DNA of 64,000 nucleotides from Rhizobium sp. CB3090 (GCF_029714285.1 NZ_CP121662.1:930001-994000), one strand, 5' to 3'. Shown: positions 1-9,988, counted from the first letter of the stretch. Numbers and translations are program-made. Notes: generated by a model not told the origin, from the sequence alone.

Positions 1-1419
1 GAGCGCATCGTCGAATATCTGGCCGTTCAGGCTCGTGCCACCAAGATCAAGGGCCCGATCCTGTGCCTCGTCGGCCCTCCGGGCGTCGGCAAGACCTCGC
101 TCGCTCAGTCGATCGCCAAGGCGACCGGCCGTGAGTACGTTCGCATGGCGCTTGGTGGCGTTCGGGACGAAGCTGAAATCCGCGGTCACCGCCGCACCTA
201 TATCGGCTCGATGCCCGGCAAGGTCATCCAGTCGATGAAGAAGGCCAAGAAGTCTAACCCGCTCTTCCTGCTCGACGAGATCGATAAGCTCGGCCAGGAC
301 TATCGCGGCGATCCGTCTTCGGCTTTGCTGGAAGTGCTGGACCCGGCGCAGAACTCGACCTTCATGGATCACTACCTGGAAGTCGAATATGATCTGTCTG
401 ATGTGATGTTCATCACGACGGCGAATACGCTGAACATCCCTGCGCCGCTGATGGACCGCATGGAGATCATCCGTATCGCCGGCTACACCGAAGACGAGAA
501 GCGCGAAATCGCTAAGCGGCACCTGCTGCCGAAGGCCATTAAGGAACATGCGCTGCAGCCGAATGAATTTTCGGTCAGCGACGACGCCCTGATGGCGATC
601 AGCCAGCAATATACCCGTGAAGCCGGTGTGCGTAACTTCGAACGCGAATTGATGAAGCTCGCCCGCAAGGCGGTCACCGAGATCATCAAGGGCAAGACCA
701 AGTCCGTCGCGGTCACCGCTGCGAATATCGATGAATATCTCGGCGTTCCGCGCTTCCGCCATGGCGAAGCCGAGCGGGACGATCAGGTCGGTGTCGTAAC
801 GGGCCTCGCATGGACGGAAGTCGGCGGCGAGCTGCTGACGATCGAAGGCGTGATGATGCCGGGCAAGGGCCGCATGACGGTCACCGGCAACCTGAAGGAA
901 GTCATGAAGGAATCGATTTCCGCGGCGGCTTCTTATGTCCGCTCGCGCGCCGTCGATTTCGGCGTCCAGCCGCCGCTCTTCGACAAGAGCGACATCCACG
1001 TGCACGTGCCGGAAGGTGCGACGCCGAAGGATGGCCCCTCGGCCGGCGTTGCCATGGCGACCGCCATCGTCTCGATCATGACCGGCATCCCGGTTTCCAA
1101 GGATGTCGCCATGACCGGTGAAATCACGCTGCGCGGCCGCGTGCTGCCGATCGGCGGCCTGAAGGAAAAGCTGCTTGCAGCGCTTCGCGGCGGCATCAAG
1201 AAGGTGCTGATTCCGGAGGAAAACGCCAAGGATCTGGCGGAGATTCCGGACAACGTGAAGAACAACATGGAGATCGTCCCGGTATCCCGCATGGGCGAGG
1301 TAATCAAGCATGCGCTCGTGCGCAGGCCCGAGCCGATCGAATGGGACGGCACCGTCGAAACGCCCGTGATCGCAACGGTTGAAGGCGTCGATGATGTGGG
1401 GGCGGCCATCGCCCACTAG
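1..1419 (+). CDS. lon: ATP-dependent protease Lon, 3' part (5' end outside window)
   Basis: The reading frame is open from the first base, so the N-terminal substrate-binding part lies outside the window and 472 C-terminal residues are visible. The AAA+ module has Walker [10 protein letters not shown] at visible residues 27-35 and Walker [11 protein letters not shown] further on. The C-terminal serine protease domain shows the PKDGPSAG motif with the catalytic Ser, and the catalytic Lys in GGLKEKLL. Lon degrades misfolded and regulatory proteins in the cytoplasm using ATP. It is followed by its own hairpin terminator and then hupB, the usual alphaproteobacterial lon-hupB order. The identification is certain; only the N-terminus cannot be judged. 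Confidence 0.97.
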   Translation, partial: ERIVEYLAVQARATKIKGPILCLVGPPGVGKTSLAQSIAKATGREYVRMALGGVRDEAEIRGHRRTYIGSMPGKVIQSMKKAKKSNPLFLLDEIDKLGQDYRGDPSSALLEVLDPAQNSTFMDHYLEVEYDLSDVMFITTANTLNIPAPLMDRMEIIRIAGYTEDEKREIAKRHLLPKAIKEHALQPNEFSVSDDALMAISQQYTREAGVRNFERELMKLARKAVTEIIKGKTKSVAVTAANIDEYLGVPRFRHGEAERDDQVGVVTGLAWTEVGGELLTIEGVMMPGKGRMTVTGNLKEVMKESISAAASYVRSRAVDFGVQPPLFDKSDIHVHVPEGATPKDGPSAGVAMATAIVSIMTGIPVSKDVAMTGEITLRGRVLPIGGLKEKLLAALRGGIKKVLIPEENAKDLAEIPDNVKNNMEIVPVSRMGEVIKHALVRRPEPIEWDGTVETPVIATVEGVDDVGAAIAH

Positions 1420-1461
1420 GCTTGGTTGAGCCTCATTTGCGCCGAATTGACATAAAACCAG

Positions 1462-1492
1462 AAAAGACCGGCATTTTTGCCGGTCTTTTTTT
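1462..1492 (+). terminator. Rho-independent terminator of lon
   Basis: A 12-bp perfect stem (1462-1473 with 1478-1489, core GACCGGC/GCCGGTC) closes a TTTT loop and runs into seven T residues. It lies 43 bases after the lon stop and separates lon from hupB, so hupB probably has its own promoter in the following 130 bases. Confidence 0.9.
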
Positions 1493-1625
1493 GTGAAAAG
1501 CTTTTGGCGGCGCTTGCTTTTCCTTGATTTGCAGGGCTTTTGGGGGTTGCGGCGGGCTGGAGCACTCGTATTCTGCGCCCCGCTTACAAGATGAGTCGTT
1601 TCATACCAGAGAAAGGGGTGGAAAC

Positions 1626-1901
1626 ATGAACAAGAATGAGCTCGTGTCCGCAGTGGCCGAGAAGGCCGGTATCACGAAGGCTGACGCTGCTTCCGCTGTT
1701 GACGCTGTTTTCGATACCGTGCAGTCTGAACTGAAGAAGGGCGGCGACATTCGTCTCGCAGGTTTCGGCAGCTTCACCGTTTCCCACCGTGCAGCTACGA
1801 AGGGCCGTAACCCGTCCACCGGCGCTGAGGTTGATATCGCGGCTCGCAACGTGCCGAAGTTCACGCCCGGCAAGGGCCTGAAGGACGCCGTCAACGGCTG
1901 A
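1626..1901 (+). CDS. hupB: DNA-binding protein HU-beta
   Basis: The product is 91 residues, the normal size for HU, a dimeric nucleoid protein that bends DNA without sequence specificity. It begins MNKNELV, carries the GFGSF turn, the RNP(S/T)G tip of the DNA-embracing arm, and ends with the KFTPGKGLKD helix typical of HU. I chose the ATG at 1626 because it gives the exact family length and is preceded by a purine-rich Shine-Dalgarno (GAAAGGGG); an in-frame extension upstream to 1524 has no family similarity. A terminator follows. Confidence 0.97.
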   Translation: MNKNELVSAVAEKAGITKADAASAVDAVFDTVQSELKKGGDIRLAGFGSFTVSHRAATKGRNPSTGAEVDIAARNVPKFTPGKGLKDAVNG

Positions 1902-1952
1902 TACTCGTTTCCACCCGCCTCCCAGAAGATGATTTTGGAGGTGGAAGGTATA

Positions 1953-1982
1953 GGGGTCCGAACTTTCGGGCCCCTTTTTTTC
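1953..1982 (+). terminator. Rho-independent terminator of hupB
   Basis: A 10-bp stem with one G-T wobble (GGGGTCCGAA at 1953-1962 against TTCGGGCCCC at 1965-1974) is followed by eight T residues. It lies about 50 bases after the hupB stop. Confidence 0.88.
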
Positions 1983-2015
1983 CGTTCAGTGGCTTCTCGG
2001 AACATCCGGCGGCTC

Positions 2016-2119
2016 TGATGCATGTCGCGCAAAAGTGTGCGGCGGTTTTGCGAGAACGACATGCAAAAACAAAGAGCTAAAGCGTCGGAGCGAATCTGAA
2101 AAATCGCGACGAGCTTTAG
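2016..2119. repeat. RIME-type intergenic mosaic element, full-length copy 1
   Basis: This 104-base block is nearly identical to 43535-43638 and has two palindromic halves. The first pairs TGCATGTCG with CGACATGCA and CGCAAAA with TTTTGCG; the second pairs CTAAAGC with GCTTTAG. Two large palindromes in about 100 bp fits the Rhizobium-specific intergenic mosaic elements known from Rhizobiaceae. It lies between the hupB terminator and the 3' end of the aldo/keto reductase gene and contains no gene. Confidence 0.75.
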
Positions 2120-2166
2120 GCGAGGCGCTTCAAAGAAGCCATGTGTTTTCCCAGCGACTCCTATCG

Positions 2167-3153
2167 CTACCAGCGGTGATGAACGTGCGGAGCGATCAGG
2201 CGTTCGTAGATCTCCCGCGTTGCCGCCATGACATCGGCTGAAAGCGGCGCAAGGTCAGCCGCCGCCGCATTTGCCCTGGCCTGCTCGGCATTGCGGGCTC
2301 CGGGGATGACGACCGTGACTGCGTCGCTCATCAGGATCCAGCGCAGCGCAAAAGCCGCCATGCTGGTGCCTGCGGGGACGAGCTTGCGGACTTCCTCGAC
2401 CGCCTGCAGGCCGACCTCGAACGGCACGCCAGCAAAGGTTTCGCCGACATCGAAGGCCTCACCGTGGCGGTTGAAGTTGCGATGATCGTCGCTGGAGAAC
2501 TGGGTATCGCGGGTGATTTTGCCGGAAAGCAGGCCGGAGGCCAGCGGCACGCGGGCGATGACCGCAACATTCTTGCGCCTGGCTTCCTTGAAAAACAGAT
2601 GGTCGGGCCGCTGGCGGAAGATGTTGTAGATGATCTGGATGCTGAGCACGCCCGGATATTCGATCGCCTTCAGCGCTTCCTCGACCAGCGCGACACTGAC
2701 GCCGTATCCCTTGATCTTTCCGGCCTTCTGCAGTTCGTCGAGCCCGGCGAAGACTTCGGGGCGATAGAGCACCTCGGTCGGCGGGCAATGCAATTGCACC
2801 AGGTCCAGGCTGTCGACGCCAAGGTTTTTCAGGCTGCGATCGATGAAGCCCTCGAGATTGGCCTTGGTGTAGCCATCGGCGACGTGCGGGTTGAGCCGGC
2901 GGCCGGCCTTGGTCGCGACCATCGGGCGCGTACCGCCGCGAGCCTTCAGCACATCGGCGATGATCTTTTCGGAGCGGCCATCGCCATAGACGTCAGCCGT
3001 GTCGATGAAGGTCATGCCGGCGTCGAGCGCGGCATTCAGGGCGGCGCGGCCATCGGCCTCGCTGACATCGCCCCAGGCGCCGCCGATCTGCCAGGCGCCG
3101 AAGCCCACATTCGTAACGATAAAAGGCGTGCGGCCGAAAGCATCGTGTTTCAT
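2167..3153 (-). CDS. Aldo/keto reductase family oxidoreductase
   Basis: The 328-residue product is a cytoplasmic NAD(P)H-dependent (alpha/beta)8-barrel aldo/keto reductase. The catalytic tetrad is visible: Asp and Tyr in FIDTADVYG, Lys in VATKAG and His in LVQLHCPP. The length is normal. I chose the ATG at 3153 (MKHDAFGRTPF), preceded by GAGGGG; the frame extends 33 codons upstream but the extra residues look non-coding. The gene is divergent from the nuclease gene at 3372 with a 218-base shared promoter region. The substrate cannot be told from sequence; sugar or small-aldehyde dehydrogenation is typical of this subgroup. Confidence 0.88.
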   Translation of the reverse strand: MKHDAFGRTPFIVTNVGFGAWQIGGAWGDVSEADGRAALNAALDAGMTFIDTADVYGDGRSEKIIADVLKARGGTRPMVATKAGRRLNPHVADGYTKANLEGFIDRSLKNLGVDSLDLVQLHCPPTEVLYRPEVFAGLDELQKAGKIKGYGVSVALVEEALKAIEYPGVLSIQIIYNIFRQRPDHLFFKEARRKNVAVIARVPLASGLLSGKITRDTQFSSDDHRNFNRHGEAFDVGETFAGVPFEVGLQAVEEVRKLVPAGTSMAAFALRWILMSDAVTVVIPGARNAEQARANAAAADLAPLSADVMAATREIYERLIAPHVHHRW

Positions 3154-3371
3154 GGAACTGTCTCCCCTCGTGATGAAATGCCAAGGCACTACCAGCCGCT
3201 CAGAGTGCGGACAAGCCTGTGACGACGTTGCAGGATCGCAATCGCGTGACATAGGAGCATGACAGGGCGTGACAATAGACGAAAGCGTTGGATGACCTCT
3301 TCCGCATGGTGTTCATCGGCTGCGTATTTCCCTAAAAGAAGATGCCAGCTATCTGACGATGACCGGAGCTT

Positions 3372-4607
3372 ATGCCCTCTTTCAGTTTCATCCACGCCGC
3401 CGATCTGCATCTCGGCAGTCCTTTTCAGGGGCTGGCGTTGAAAGATGCGGCTATTGCCGCCGTCTTCGTGGAAGCGAGCCGTAAGGCCTTTTCGACGCTG
3501 GTAGGGCTGGCGATCGAGAAAGCGGTCGATTTCTTCCTCATTGCCGGCGATGTCTATGATGGCGATTGGAAGGACAACAAGATCGGCCTGTTTTTCAATC
3601 GGGAAATGGCGCGGCTGGAGCGGGCTGGTATTCGGGTCTATTTGCTGCGTGGAAATCACGATGCGGCAAGCGTCATCACCAAGACCATTACGCTGCCGGC
3701 CAATGTCCATGAATTCCCGACCAACAAGCCCGGCTCCGTCAAGCTGGATGGGTTGCAGGTGGCGCTGCACGGGCAGGGCTTTGCCGAACGCTCGGCCAAC
3801 GACAATCTGGCGCTCGCCTATCCAGCGCCGGTGCACGGCTGGTTCAACATCGGCATTCTCCATACTTCGCTGACCGGCCGCGAGCCGCATGCGCCCTACG
3901 CGCCGTGCTCGGTCGATGATTTGCGTTCGCGTGGTTATGATTATTGGGCGCTTGGCCATGTGCACGACTATGAGGTGGTGGCGAGCGACCCGCTGGTGGT
4001 TTTTCCTGGCAACCTGCAGGGCCGCAGCATTCGCGAGCGTGGAGCAAAGGGCGCCGTGCTGGTCACGGTCGACGACGGCCGCGTCAGCCACGAACGCCTG
4101 ATTGTCGACGAGGCGCGGTTCGCGCAAGCCGATATTGCCGTCGATCCGGAGGATGATCAGGCCGCAATCCTGCGCCGTATCGAACAGGCGGTGCAGCCGC
4201 TTGCCGATGATATGGCGGGGCGCATGACGGCGCTGCGCGTCCGGCTGTCGGGCATTACGCCATTGCAGGGCACTATTGCGGCCAATCGCCAGCAATGGCG
4301 TGACGAAGTCGAGGCCGCCTGCCATCGCGTGCATGAGGATATCTGGCTGGAGAAGCTGGAGCTGCGGCTGGAGCCGCCCGTCGCGAGCGCTGTCGAGGCC
4401 AACGGCACACTCGATCTCGGCCAATTGCTGACCGAACATGCCGGTGATGCGGATATTGTCGCGGAAGCGGAAAAGCTTGTCAGTGAGATCGCGATGCGCT
4501 TGCCGTCCGGCCTGGGCGCGGCGGAGTTGCCGCTTGACGATTCCGTCGAGATGTTGATGGAGGAGGCGCGGCAATTGCTGCTGGCGCGCGGGCAGGGGGC
4601 GGGCTGA
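3372..4607 (+). CDS. DNA repair exonuclease, metallophosphoesterase (YhaO/SbcD-like)
   Basis: The 411-residue product carries the calcineurin-like phosphoesterase motifs in order: D11-x-H13 in AADLHLG, GDVYD near residue 60, GNHD near 95, an internal ILHTS and GHVHD near 195. These build the two-metal site of SbcD/Mre11-type nucleases. A GGAG Shine-Dalgarno precedes the ATG. The stop is only three bases before the start of the large coiled-coil ATPase at 4611, so the two form an operon and very likely one nuclease-ATPase complex. The C-terminal part resembles YhaO-type proteins rather than classical SbcD. The physiological substrate (DNA ends, hairpins) is inferred from the family. Confidence 0.85.
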   Translation: MPSFSFIHAADLHLGSPFQGLALKDAAIAAVFVEASRKAFSTLVGLAIEKAVDFFLIAGDVYDGDWKDNKIGLFFNREMARLERAGIRVYLLRGNHDAASVITKTITLPANVHEFPTNKPGSVKLDGLQVALHGQGFAERSANDNLALAYPAPVHGWFNIGILHTSLTGREPHAPYAPCSVDDLRSRGYDYWALGHVHDYEVVASDPLVVFPGNLQGRSIRERGAKGAVLVTVDDGRVSHERLIVDEARFAQADIAVDPEDDQAAILRRIEQAVQPLADDMAGRMTALRVRLSGITPLQGTIAANRQQWRDEVEAACHRVHEDIWLEKLELRLEPPVASAVEANGTLDLGQLLTEHAGDADIVAEAEKLVSEIAMRLPSGLGAAELPLDDSVEMLMEEARQLLLARGQGAG

Positions 4608-4610
4608 CCC

Positions 4611-7600
4611 ATGCGCTTCGACCGGCTCGACATTCTCCGCTACGGCGCGCTGACCGAGCGCACGCTCGATTTTCGCGCCGGCGCGAAACTGCATGTCATC
4701 TACGGGCCGAACGAGGCCGGAAAGTCCTCGGCGCTCAGCGCCATTTCCGATCTGCTTTTCGGCTTCCCCGCTGCGGCCGAACAAAGCTTCCTGCACGAGC
4801 CGACGAGCCTGCGTGTCGGCGCGACAATCAGCGCGCGGGACGGTGCCATGCTCGCTTTCCGCCGCCGCCGCGGGCGCAAGAACACTTTGCTCGCGCCTGA
4901 CGATAAGGAGACGCCGCTTGCGGAAGATGCCTTGGCGCCATTCCTCGGCAATTTGAGCCGAGACGTCTTCGAACGCGCCTTTGGCCTCGATTCCCTCCGG
5001 TTGCGCCAGGGAGCGACCGCCATGCTGCACAGTGGCGGCGAGATCGGCAGCCTGTTGTTTTCCGCCGCCTCCGGCCTCACCGGCCTCTCTCGCTTGCGGC
5101 AGTCTCTTGAGGGTGAAGCGGATGGCATCTATGCGCCGCGTCGGTCGAAGGATCGCAGTTTCTATCGGGCGCTGGACCGCCATGACGAGGCCCGCAAGGC
5201 CGAGCGCGACAATGAACTCAAATCCGGCGATTGGAAGAAGCTGCTGGCGGAAGCAGCGGAACTGGAAACGGAATTGGAGCGCCTGCAGGACCAGCGCCGC
5301 CAGACGCGGCAGGCGCTCGACCGGCTGCAGAGATTGAAGACGCTGCAGCCGCTGCTGGCCGAAATCGATGGCGAGGTCGCAGCTCTCGATCGCCTCGCCG
5401 ATCTCTCGGCGCTACCGGACAGCTTTGCGGATCGGCTGGAGCAAAGCCTCAGCGATAAGCGCGCCGCCGAGGACGAGCTGCGCCGTGCCCAGCAACTGGC
5501 CACTCGCACCGACGAAGAGCTGTCGTCGATTGAGATAGACGAAACTCTGCTGCAGATATCGGGCGACATCACGCAGCTCTTTGCCGACACTGGCAACTAT
5601 CGCAGCCAGCGTCAGGATCTACCGCGCGTCGATCAGGAATTGGCCGGTTATGACGCTGCGCTCGTACAGCTTGCCCGCCGCCTCGGCTTTTCAGATATTG
5701 CTCAGTTGGAAAAGCGCCAGCCGAGCGACGCCGACTGCGCGCGCCTCTCCGAACTGGTGGAAGAGGGCAGGCGATTGCAGCTCCGGGCTCAGGCCATCGC
5801 AGAGCAATTGGAGAGTGAGCGCGGCCAGCTCGCGACGCTGGAGAGAGACGGCCTCTCCGGCCGTTTGATCGATCCCCGGCCTCATATTGACCAACTGGAG
5901 TCACTGGGTAGTGACTTGGCTGCTCTTGCCGGTCTTGATGCGCTGGAGACACAAATCCGCCGTGCCGAAACGAACCTTCACGAAGCCGCCGCCCGCCTGC
6001 GCCCTCCTGTTGCGGATGTCGAGGCGCTATCCACCGCGCCGTTGCCGGACACAGTCGAGATCGCCACGCATCGCGAGACGATCGATGCCGCCCGCAATAG
6101 CTTCCGCGAGGCATCGGACAAGGTGCGCGTCTATGATGAGCAGTTGGCCGAGATCGAGCGGGCGCTGGAGGATGCCGAGCGTACAGGTTCGATCGTCACG
6201 CGCGAACAGATCGCCGACGCTAGGGGCGCGCGTGATGTCCTATGGCAATCGATCCGCGATGGATTGGCGGATGGTGGCAGGGCTCCCGAAGGCAAAGCGA
6301 TCGCCAGTTTCGCGACGAGCCTTGCGGAAGCGGATCGCCTGGCCGATGCGGCACTGAGCGATGCGGACCGGGTTTCGCGCCATGCGGACAACCTGTTGCG
6401 TCAGGCGCGGCTGCGGCGGGAGCGCGAGGCCGCGGCGAAGCGAGTGCGGCAGCACGAGGAAACGTCGGCACAGGCGCTCGCCGCCTTTGCCGCACTCTTC
6501 GAGCCCTGCGGTGTCACGGCCCTCGATTCGGCGGCCATGCTGGAATGGCGGCGCGCAGTTGAAGGACTATTGCGGGAGCGCCGGGCTCTGCATGATCTCG
6601 TGGACGAGCGGGATGAAGCTGCCCTTGCTGAAGCGCGCGTTTCTCCGGCACTGAAAGATATCGCCGACGCCACCGGTTATAAAAGTGCTCGACTGCCGCC
6701 AGGCGCCATGGCGGAAGGATTGCGAAAACATCTTCGCTTGCTCTCGGAGCGCTGGAATGAAAGCCGCACGCGCGAAGGCGAGATCGCTTCGGCGCGTGAC
6801 CGGCTGACGCGTCTTGGTGAGCAGAGCCAAGATATCGAGCGGCGGCAAGTCGGTTGGCGCGACGCATTCGGCAAAGCCGTGTTGCCGTTCGGTCTTTCTG
6901 CCGATGCGACACTGGAAATGGCTGCCGCTGCCTTGAAGGCATGGACGGAGCTTCCGGATGTCTTGGCGGAGCATGACAACCGTCGACGCCGTGTCAGCGG
7001 CATGCGCCGCGACATGGCCGATTTCGAGCGCCGGCTCGCCACACTTGCCGCAACCGCCGGCTATGAACTCGATCATTTGCCGCCGGATGCCGCAGCCGAA
7101 GCGCTGCACGCTCGCGCCAATGCGGCGCGCGGTGAACAGAAGAAGCACGATCAGCTCGACGAGGAGCGACAGCGCGCAGAGGCGCAGGCTATCCGCTGCG
7201 GTGACGCGGTTGCAAAGGTGATGGCTGCCCTTGACCGTCTGACCTCCGATCTGCCGGAGGATGCCGATCTGCCGGCTTTGCTGTCACGCCTGCGCGAACG
7301 TGCCCGGTTGAACACCAGGCTGATGGAAAGCCGCGACCGTTTCCGCCAGCAGGCCGACGGCGACAGCGAGGATGAAACCCGCGCTCAGCTCGCCGGCTTC
7401 GAGCGCGTCGCGGCGGAGTTGGAGATCGAGCGGCTAACTGGCGAAGATCTCCGGCAATTCACCGTGCATGGTGAATTGATGGCGCGCTTGTCGGAAAACC
7501 AGCGTCAGCGGCGCGCGCTGGAGACCGGCGTCAGCTCCGAACACGCCGTCTTCGAGAAGCTCTCTGCGGAGCAGGAAGCCAAGGACCTGGCGCGGCAATG

Positions 7601-8072
7601 GGTGGTGCTGAAACTCGCGGCACGGATGCTGGCAAGCTCGATGGAGGCCTATCGCGAGCAGCAGGCCGACCCCGTCATCAAGCGGGCAGGGGACCTGTTT
7701 TCGTTACTGACCGGCCAGCGCTTTGCGCGGCTGGTCGAGGAACATGACGAGAGGGACGCTCTGCAACTGCTGGCGGAGCGCTCGGGCGGCGAGCGCGTGC
7801 CGCTGGACGGCTTGAGCGAGGGTACTGGCGATCAGCTTTATCTCGCACTGCGGCTTGCCTTCCTCGAAGATTATTCGTTCCGCAACGAGCCCGCGCCGCT
7901 GATCGTCGACGACATCTTCCAGACCTTCGACGATGACCGCGTCAGCGCCGGCCTGAAGGCGCTTGTCGGCACGGCGGAGCGTTTCCAGACCATTCTTTTC
8001 ACCCATGAAATGAGCCTGGTCGAGATTGCCAAACGGGATATCGGCAAGGACCTGGATCTGATCCAGTTGTAA
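4611..8072 (+). CDS. SMC/Rad50-like ATPase with long coiled coil (YhaN type)
   Basis: The 1153-residue protein has an ABC-type ATPase split by coiled coil. Walker A GPNEAGKS is at residues 32-39, a long region rich in Arg, Glu, Leu and Ala (roughly 170-1000) has coiled-coil character, a signature-like LSEGTGDQL is near 1067 and Walker B LIVDDIFQTFDDD near 1098. This is the YhaN/SbcC-like architecture. It follows the nuclease gene by three bases, so the pair probably acts as a Mre11/Rad50-like DNA end-processing machine. The central region lacks an obvious CxxC zinc hook, which separates it from canonical SbcC/Rad50. Confidence 0.85.
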   Translation: MRFDRLDILRYGALTERTLDFRAGAKLHVIYGPNEAGKSSALSAISDLLFGFPAAAEQSFLHEPTSLRVGATISARDGAMLAFRRRRGRKNTLLAPDDKETPLAEDALAPFLGNLSRDVFERAFGLDSLRLRQGATAMLHSGGEIGSLLFSAASGLTGLSRLRQSLEGEADGIYAPRRSKDRSFYRALDRHDEARKAERDNELKSGDWKKLLAEAAELETELERLQDQRRQTRQALDRLQRLKTLQPLLAEIDGEVAALDRLADLSALPDSFADRLEQSLSDKRAAEDELRRAQQLATRTDEELSSIEIDETLLQISGDITQLFADTGNYRSQRQDLPRVDQELAGYDAALVQLARRLGFSDIAQLEKRQPSDADCARLSELVEEGRRLQLRAQAIAEQLESERGQLATLERDGLSGRLIDPRPHIDQLESLGSDLAALAGLDALETQIRRAETNLHEAAARLRPPVADVEALSTAPLPDTVEIATHRETIDAARNSFREASDKVRVYDEQLAEIERALEDAERTGSIVTREQIADARGARDVLWQSIRDGLADGGRAPEGKAIASFATSLAEADRLADAALSDADRVSRHADNLLRQARLRREREAAAKRVRQHEETSAQALAAFAALFEPCGVTALDSAAMLEWRRAVEGLLRERRALHDLVDERDEAALAEARVSPALKDIADATGYKSARLPPGAMAEGLRKHLRLLSERWNESRTREGEIASARDRLTRLGEQSQDIERRQVGWRDAFGKAVLPFGLSADATLEMAAAALKAWTELPDVLAEHDNRRRRVSGMRRDMADFERRLATLAATAGYELDHLPPDAAAEALHARANAARGEQKKHDQLDEERQRAEAQAIRCGDAVAKVMAALDRLTSDLPEDADLPALLSRLRERARLNTRLMESRDRFRQQADGDSEDETRAQLAGFERVAAELEIERLTGEDLRQFTVHGELMARLSENQRQRRALETGVSSEHAVFEKLSAEQEAKDLARQWVVLKLAARMLASSMEAYREQQADPVIKRAGDLFSLLTGQRFARLVEEHDERDALQLLAERSGGERVPLDGLSEGTGDQLYLALRLAFLEDYSFRNEPAPLIVDDIFQTFDDDRVSAGLKALVGTAERFQTILFTHEMSLVEIAKRDIGKDLDLIQL

Positions 8073-8474
8073 AGCGCCGACATCGGCCATCACAAGGGCG
8101 CCCTCATAAAAAGGAAAAGGTGCTCGCCTTCGCTTCTTCCGTTTCGGCCGTGGAAGATTTCAAACTGCTTGATGTCATTACTTAATGGATTCCTTTATCG
8201 TTCAGTGAATATTAATTTAAATTGCTTAGAGAATTCCCGTAGAAATTGCCTTATTTCCGTTTTCAGCCTATACCGTAGGGATATGCTGCCGTAGCGTGAA
8301 TTTGGAAGTATGCTTATAAGATCGCATACAAATTTTTTTCACGGTACTCGTGCTAAATCGGCTTGTTGAGGGGCTCCCATTATGCTTTTCAGGGCGCCGA
8401 CGGATTTTATGAATAATGCGCTGTCCTGACCCGAGTCGGTAAGGTCGGCCGATATTGATTTTGAGGTTATTCAA
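8073..8474. other. Gene-free AT-rich region upstream of rkpU
   Basis: These 402 bases are markedly AT-rich between about 8150 and 8350 compared with the flanking genes. I see no credible reading frame, tRNA or hairpin terminator with a T tract. A short self-complementary AGGGCGCCCT lies at about 8095. The region presumably holds the rkp promoter, but I could not define -35/-10 boxes with confidence. Confidence 0.6.
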
Positions 8475-9656
8475 TTGATTCGCGTAGGGGCGGCGTTACT
8501 AGTTTGCGTAGTTCTGGCGGGATGTAATTCCGTCTCGAGCGAAGGGCCGCTGGCCGGTGCGATAGATGATGATGCCGGGCAATCGGGTGCGGAGCTTGGG
8601 CGCAAGAATGTGGCGGTCTTCGATGTCGTCGACATAAACAGCCGTACGGCGCGCTTTGTCTCGGATTACGTTTCCAGCGCACTCAACCGCCGATTCGGGA
8701 TAGGCGGCCCTGTAGGCCGGGTTGTTATCGGCGTCGGCGATTCGCTTAAGGTGACGATCTTCGAGGCAGGTGCCGACGGATTGTTCTCGACGGCCCAGTC
8801 GAAGCAGGTATCTTTGGATATTATCGTCCAACCGGATGGGACTGCGGCCATTCCCTATGCCGGCACGGTCAAGTTTGCCGGTAAGACATTGGAACAGGCC
8901 CGGCAAGCTATTCTGGCGGCGCTGGCCACCAAGGCCGTCGAACCGGACGTCATCGTGACGAGCATGGGCACATCATCGCGCACCGTGACTGTTTCCGGCG
9001 CTGTCGGCCGCCCGTCGCTGGTTCCCTTGGATTTGACCGGCGAAAAGATCACGCAGGTGATTGCCAAGGCAGGTGGTCCCGTCACCCAACCTTACGAGAC
9101 CTATGTGACGTTGGTTCGCGGCAACAGGACAGGGACAGTTCTGCTGAAATCGATCATCGAACATCCCACTGAAGATATTTACGTTCAGCCTGGCGACCAG
9201 ATTTTCCTCGTGCGTGATCCCAGGACCTTTACTCTTCTTGGTGCCGTCAAGGGTGACGGACGTCTTGAGTTTGGGGCCAATGACCTGAATCTGCTGGAGG
9301 CTGTCGCCCTGGGTCACGGGGCGGTTGATGAAGCCGCCAATGCGCAAGGGTTTTTCCTGTTCCGGTATGAAGAGCCGGAAATCGTTCAGAATCTGCTCGG
9401 CGGCGCTCGCTTCCAAGAGCTGGTGCGCAAGGGAATGGTGCCGGATTCCAAGGGACGCTACCCGATCGTCTATAAGTTCGACATGTCGCATCCCGACAGC
9501 CTTATCGTCGGCCAGACATTCCCCATCAAGAGCCGCGACGTCATCTATGTATCGCGTCACCCCTCGGTCGATATCAGGAAATTCCTGACGCTTGTCGGCG
9601 CACCGCTCAATATAGCCTCCCAGGGCGCTGCGACAGCGGTCAATCTGGGACAATGA
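8475..9656 (+). CDS. rkpU: Outer-membrane polysaccharide export lipoprotein, OPX/Wza family (RkpU)
   Basis: The 393-residue product begins with a lipoprotein signal peptide and lipobox LAGC, lipidated Cys at residue 17. A polysaccharide export domain follows (VVIGVGDSLKV near residue 80 and VQPDGTAAIPYAG), then SLBB-like beta-grasp repeats (VTVSGAVGRP; FTLLGAVKGDGRLEF). OPX proteins form the outer-membrane exit for capsule. I use the TTG at 8475, which has a GAGG Shine-Dalgarno eight bases upstream. Its place before rkpA and the conserved set after it point to RkpU of the rhizobial rkp-1 region. A 332-base gap separates it from rkpA, so separate promoters are possible. Confidence 0.85.
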   Translation: MIRVGAALLVCVVLAGCNSVSSEGPLAGAIDDDAGQSGAELGRKNVAVFDVVDINSRTARFVSDYVSSALNRRFGIGGPVGRVVIGVGDSLKVTIFEAGADGLFSTAQSKQVSLDIIVQPDGTAAIPYAGTVKFAGKTLEQARQAILAALATKAVEPDVIVTSMGTSSRTVTVSGAVGRPSLVPLDLTGEKITQVIAKAGGPVTQPYETYVTLVRGNRTGTVLLKSIIEHPTEDIYVQPGDQIFLVRDPRTFTLLGAVKGDGRLEFGANDLNLLEAVALGHGAVDEAANAQGFFLFRYEEPEIVQNLLGGARFQELVRKGMVPDSKGRYPIVYKFDMSHPDSLIVGQTFPIKSRDVIYVSRHPSVDIRKFLTLVGAPLNIASQGAATAVNLGQ

Positions 9657-9988
9657 CGCCGGCTTGACCGCGAGGCGACGCTTTGCCGGGAGTTGCGAGG
9701 CTCGCCGGCATAATCGCATTGTCGAAAGACAGGGATTCGTCGATCCACAGAGAACGGCTGAATCCGTAGGCTGCGTCGTGTGTTTGAATTTCGACGGCGG
9801 GTCTTCTATAAGGGGTTGTGGTCGGCCGAGCCTATCCACTTCGGCTCATGTTCGCGTTGTTTATTGATATGGTGTTCTGAACTCGGTTTTTTGCAGGTGA
9901 CAACTGCGGGCAATTATGGTGTGAACAGTTGATAAGCAAATATGGCTACTTTCATCCTATGCAATTTTAAAGACGACGCCGAGAGATC
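9657..9988. other. Intergenic region rkpU-rkpA
   Basis: These 332 bases contain no credible gene. The last part is AT-rich and ends in a GAGAG Shine-Dalgarno just before the rkpA ATG. An internal promoter for rkpA is plausible, but no convincing boxes were found. Confidence 0.5.

Noticed and set aside
3189..5183. Long minus-strand open frame (664 codons) opposite the nuclease and ATPase genes
   Set aside because: It is antisense to two genes with clear motifs and has no family features; in GC-rich DNA the opposite strand of real genes often stays open.
8093..8104. Palindrome AGGGCGCCCT after the ATPase gene as terminator
   Set aside because: The palindrome has no loop and no T tract follows it.
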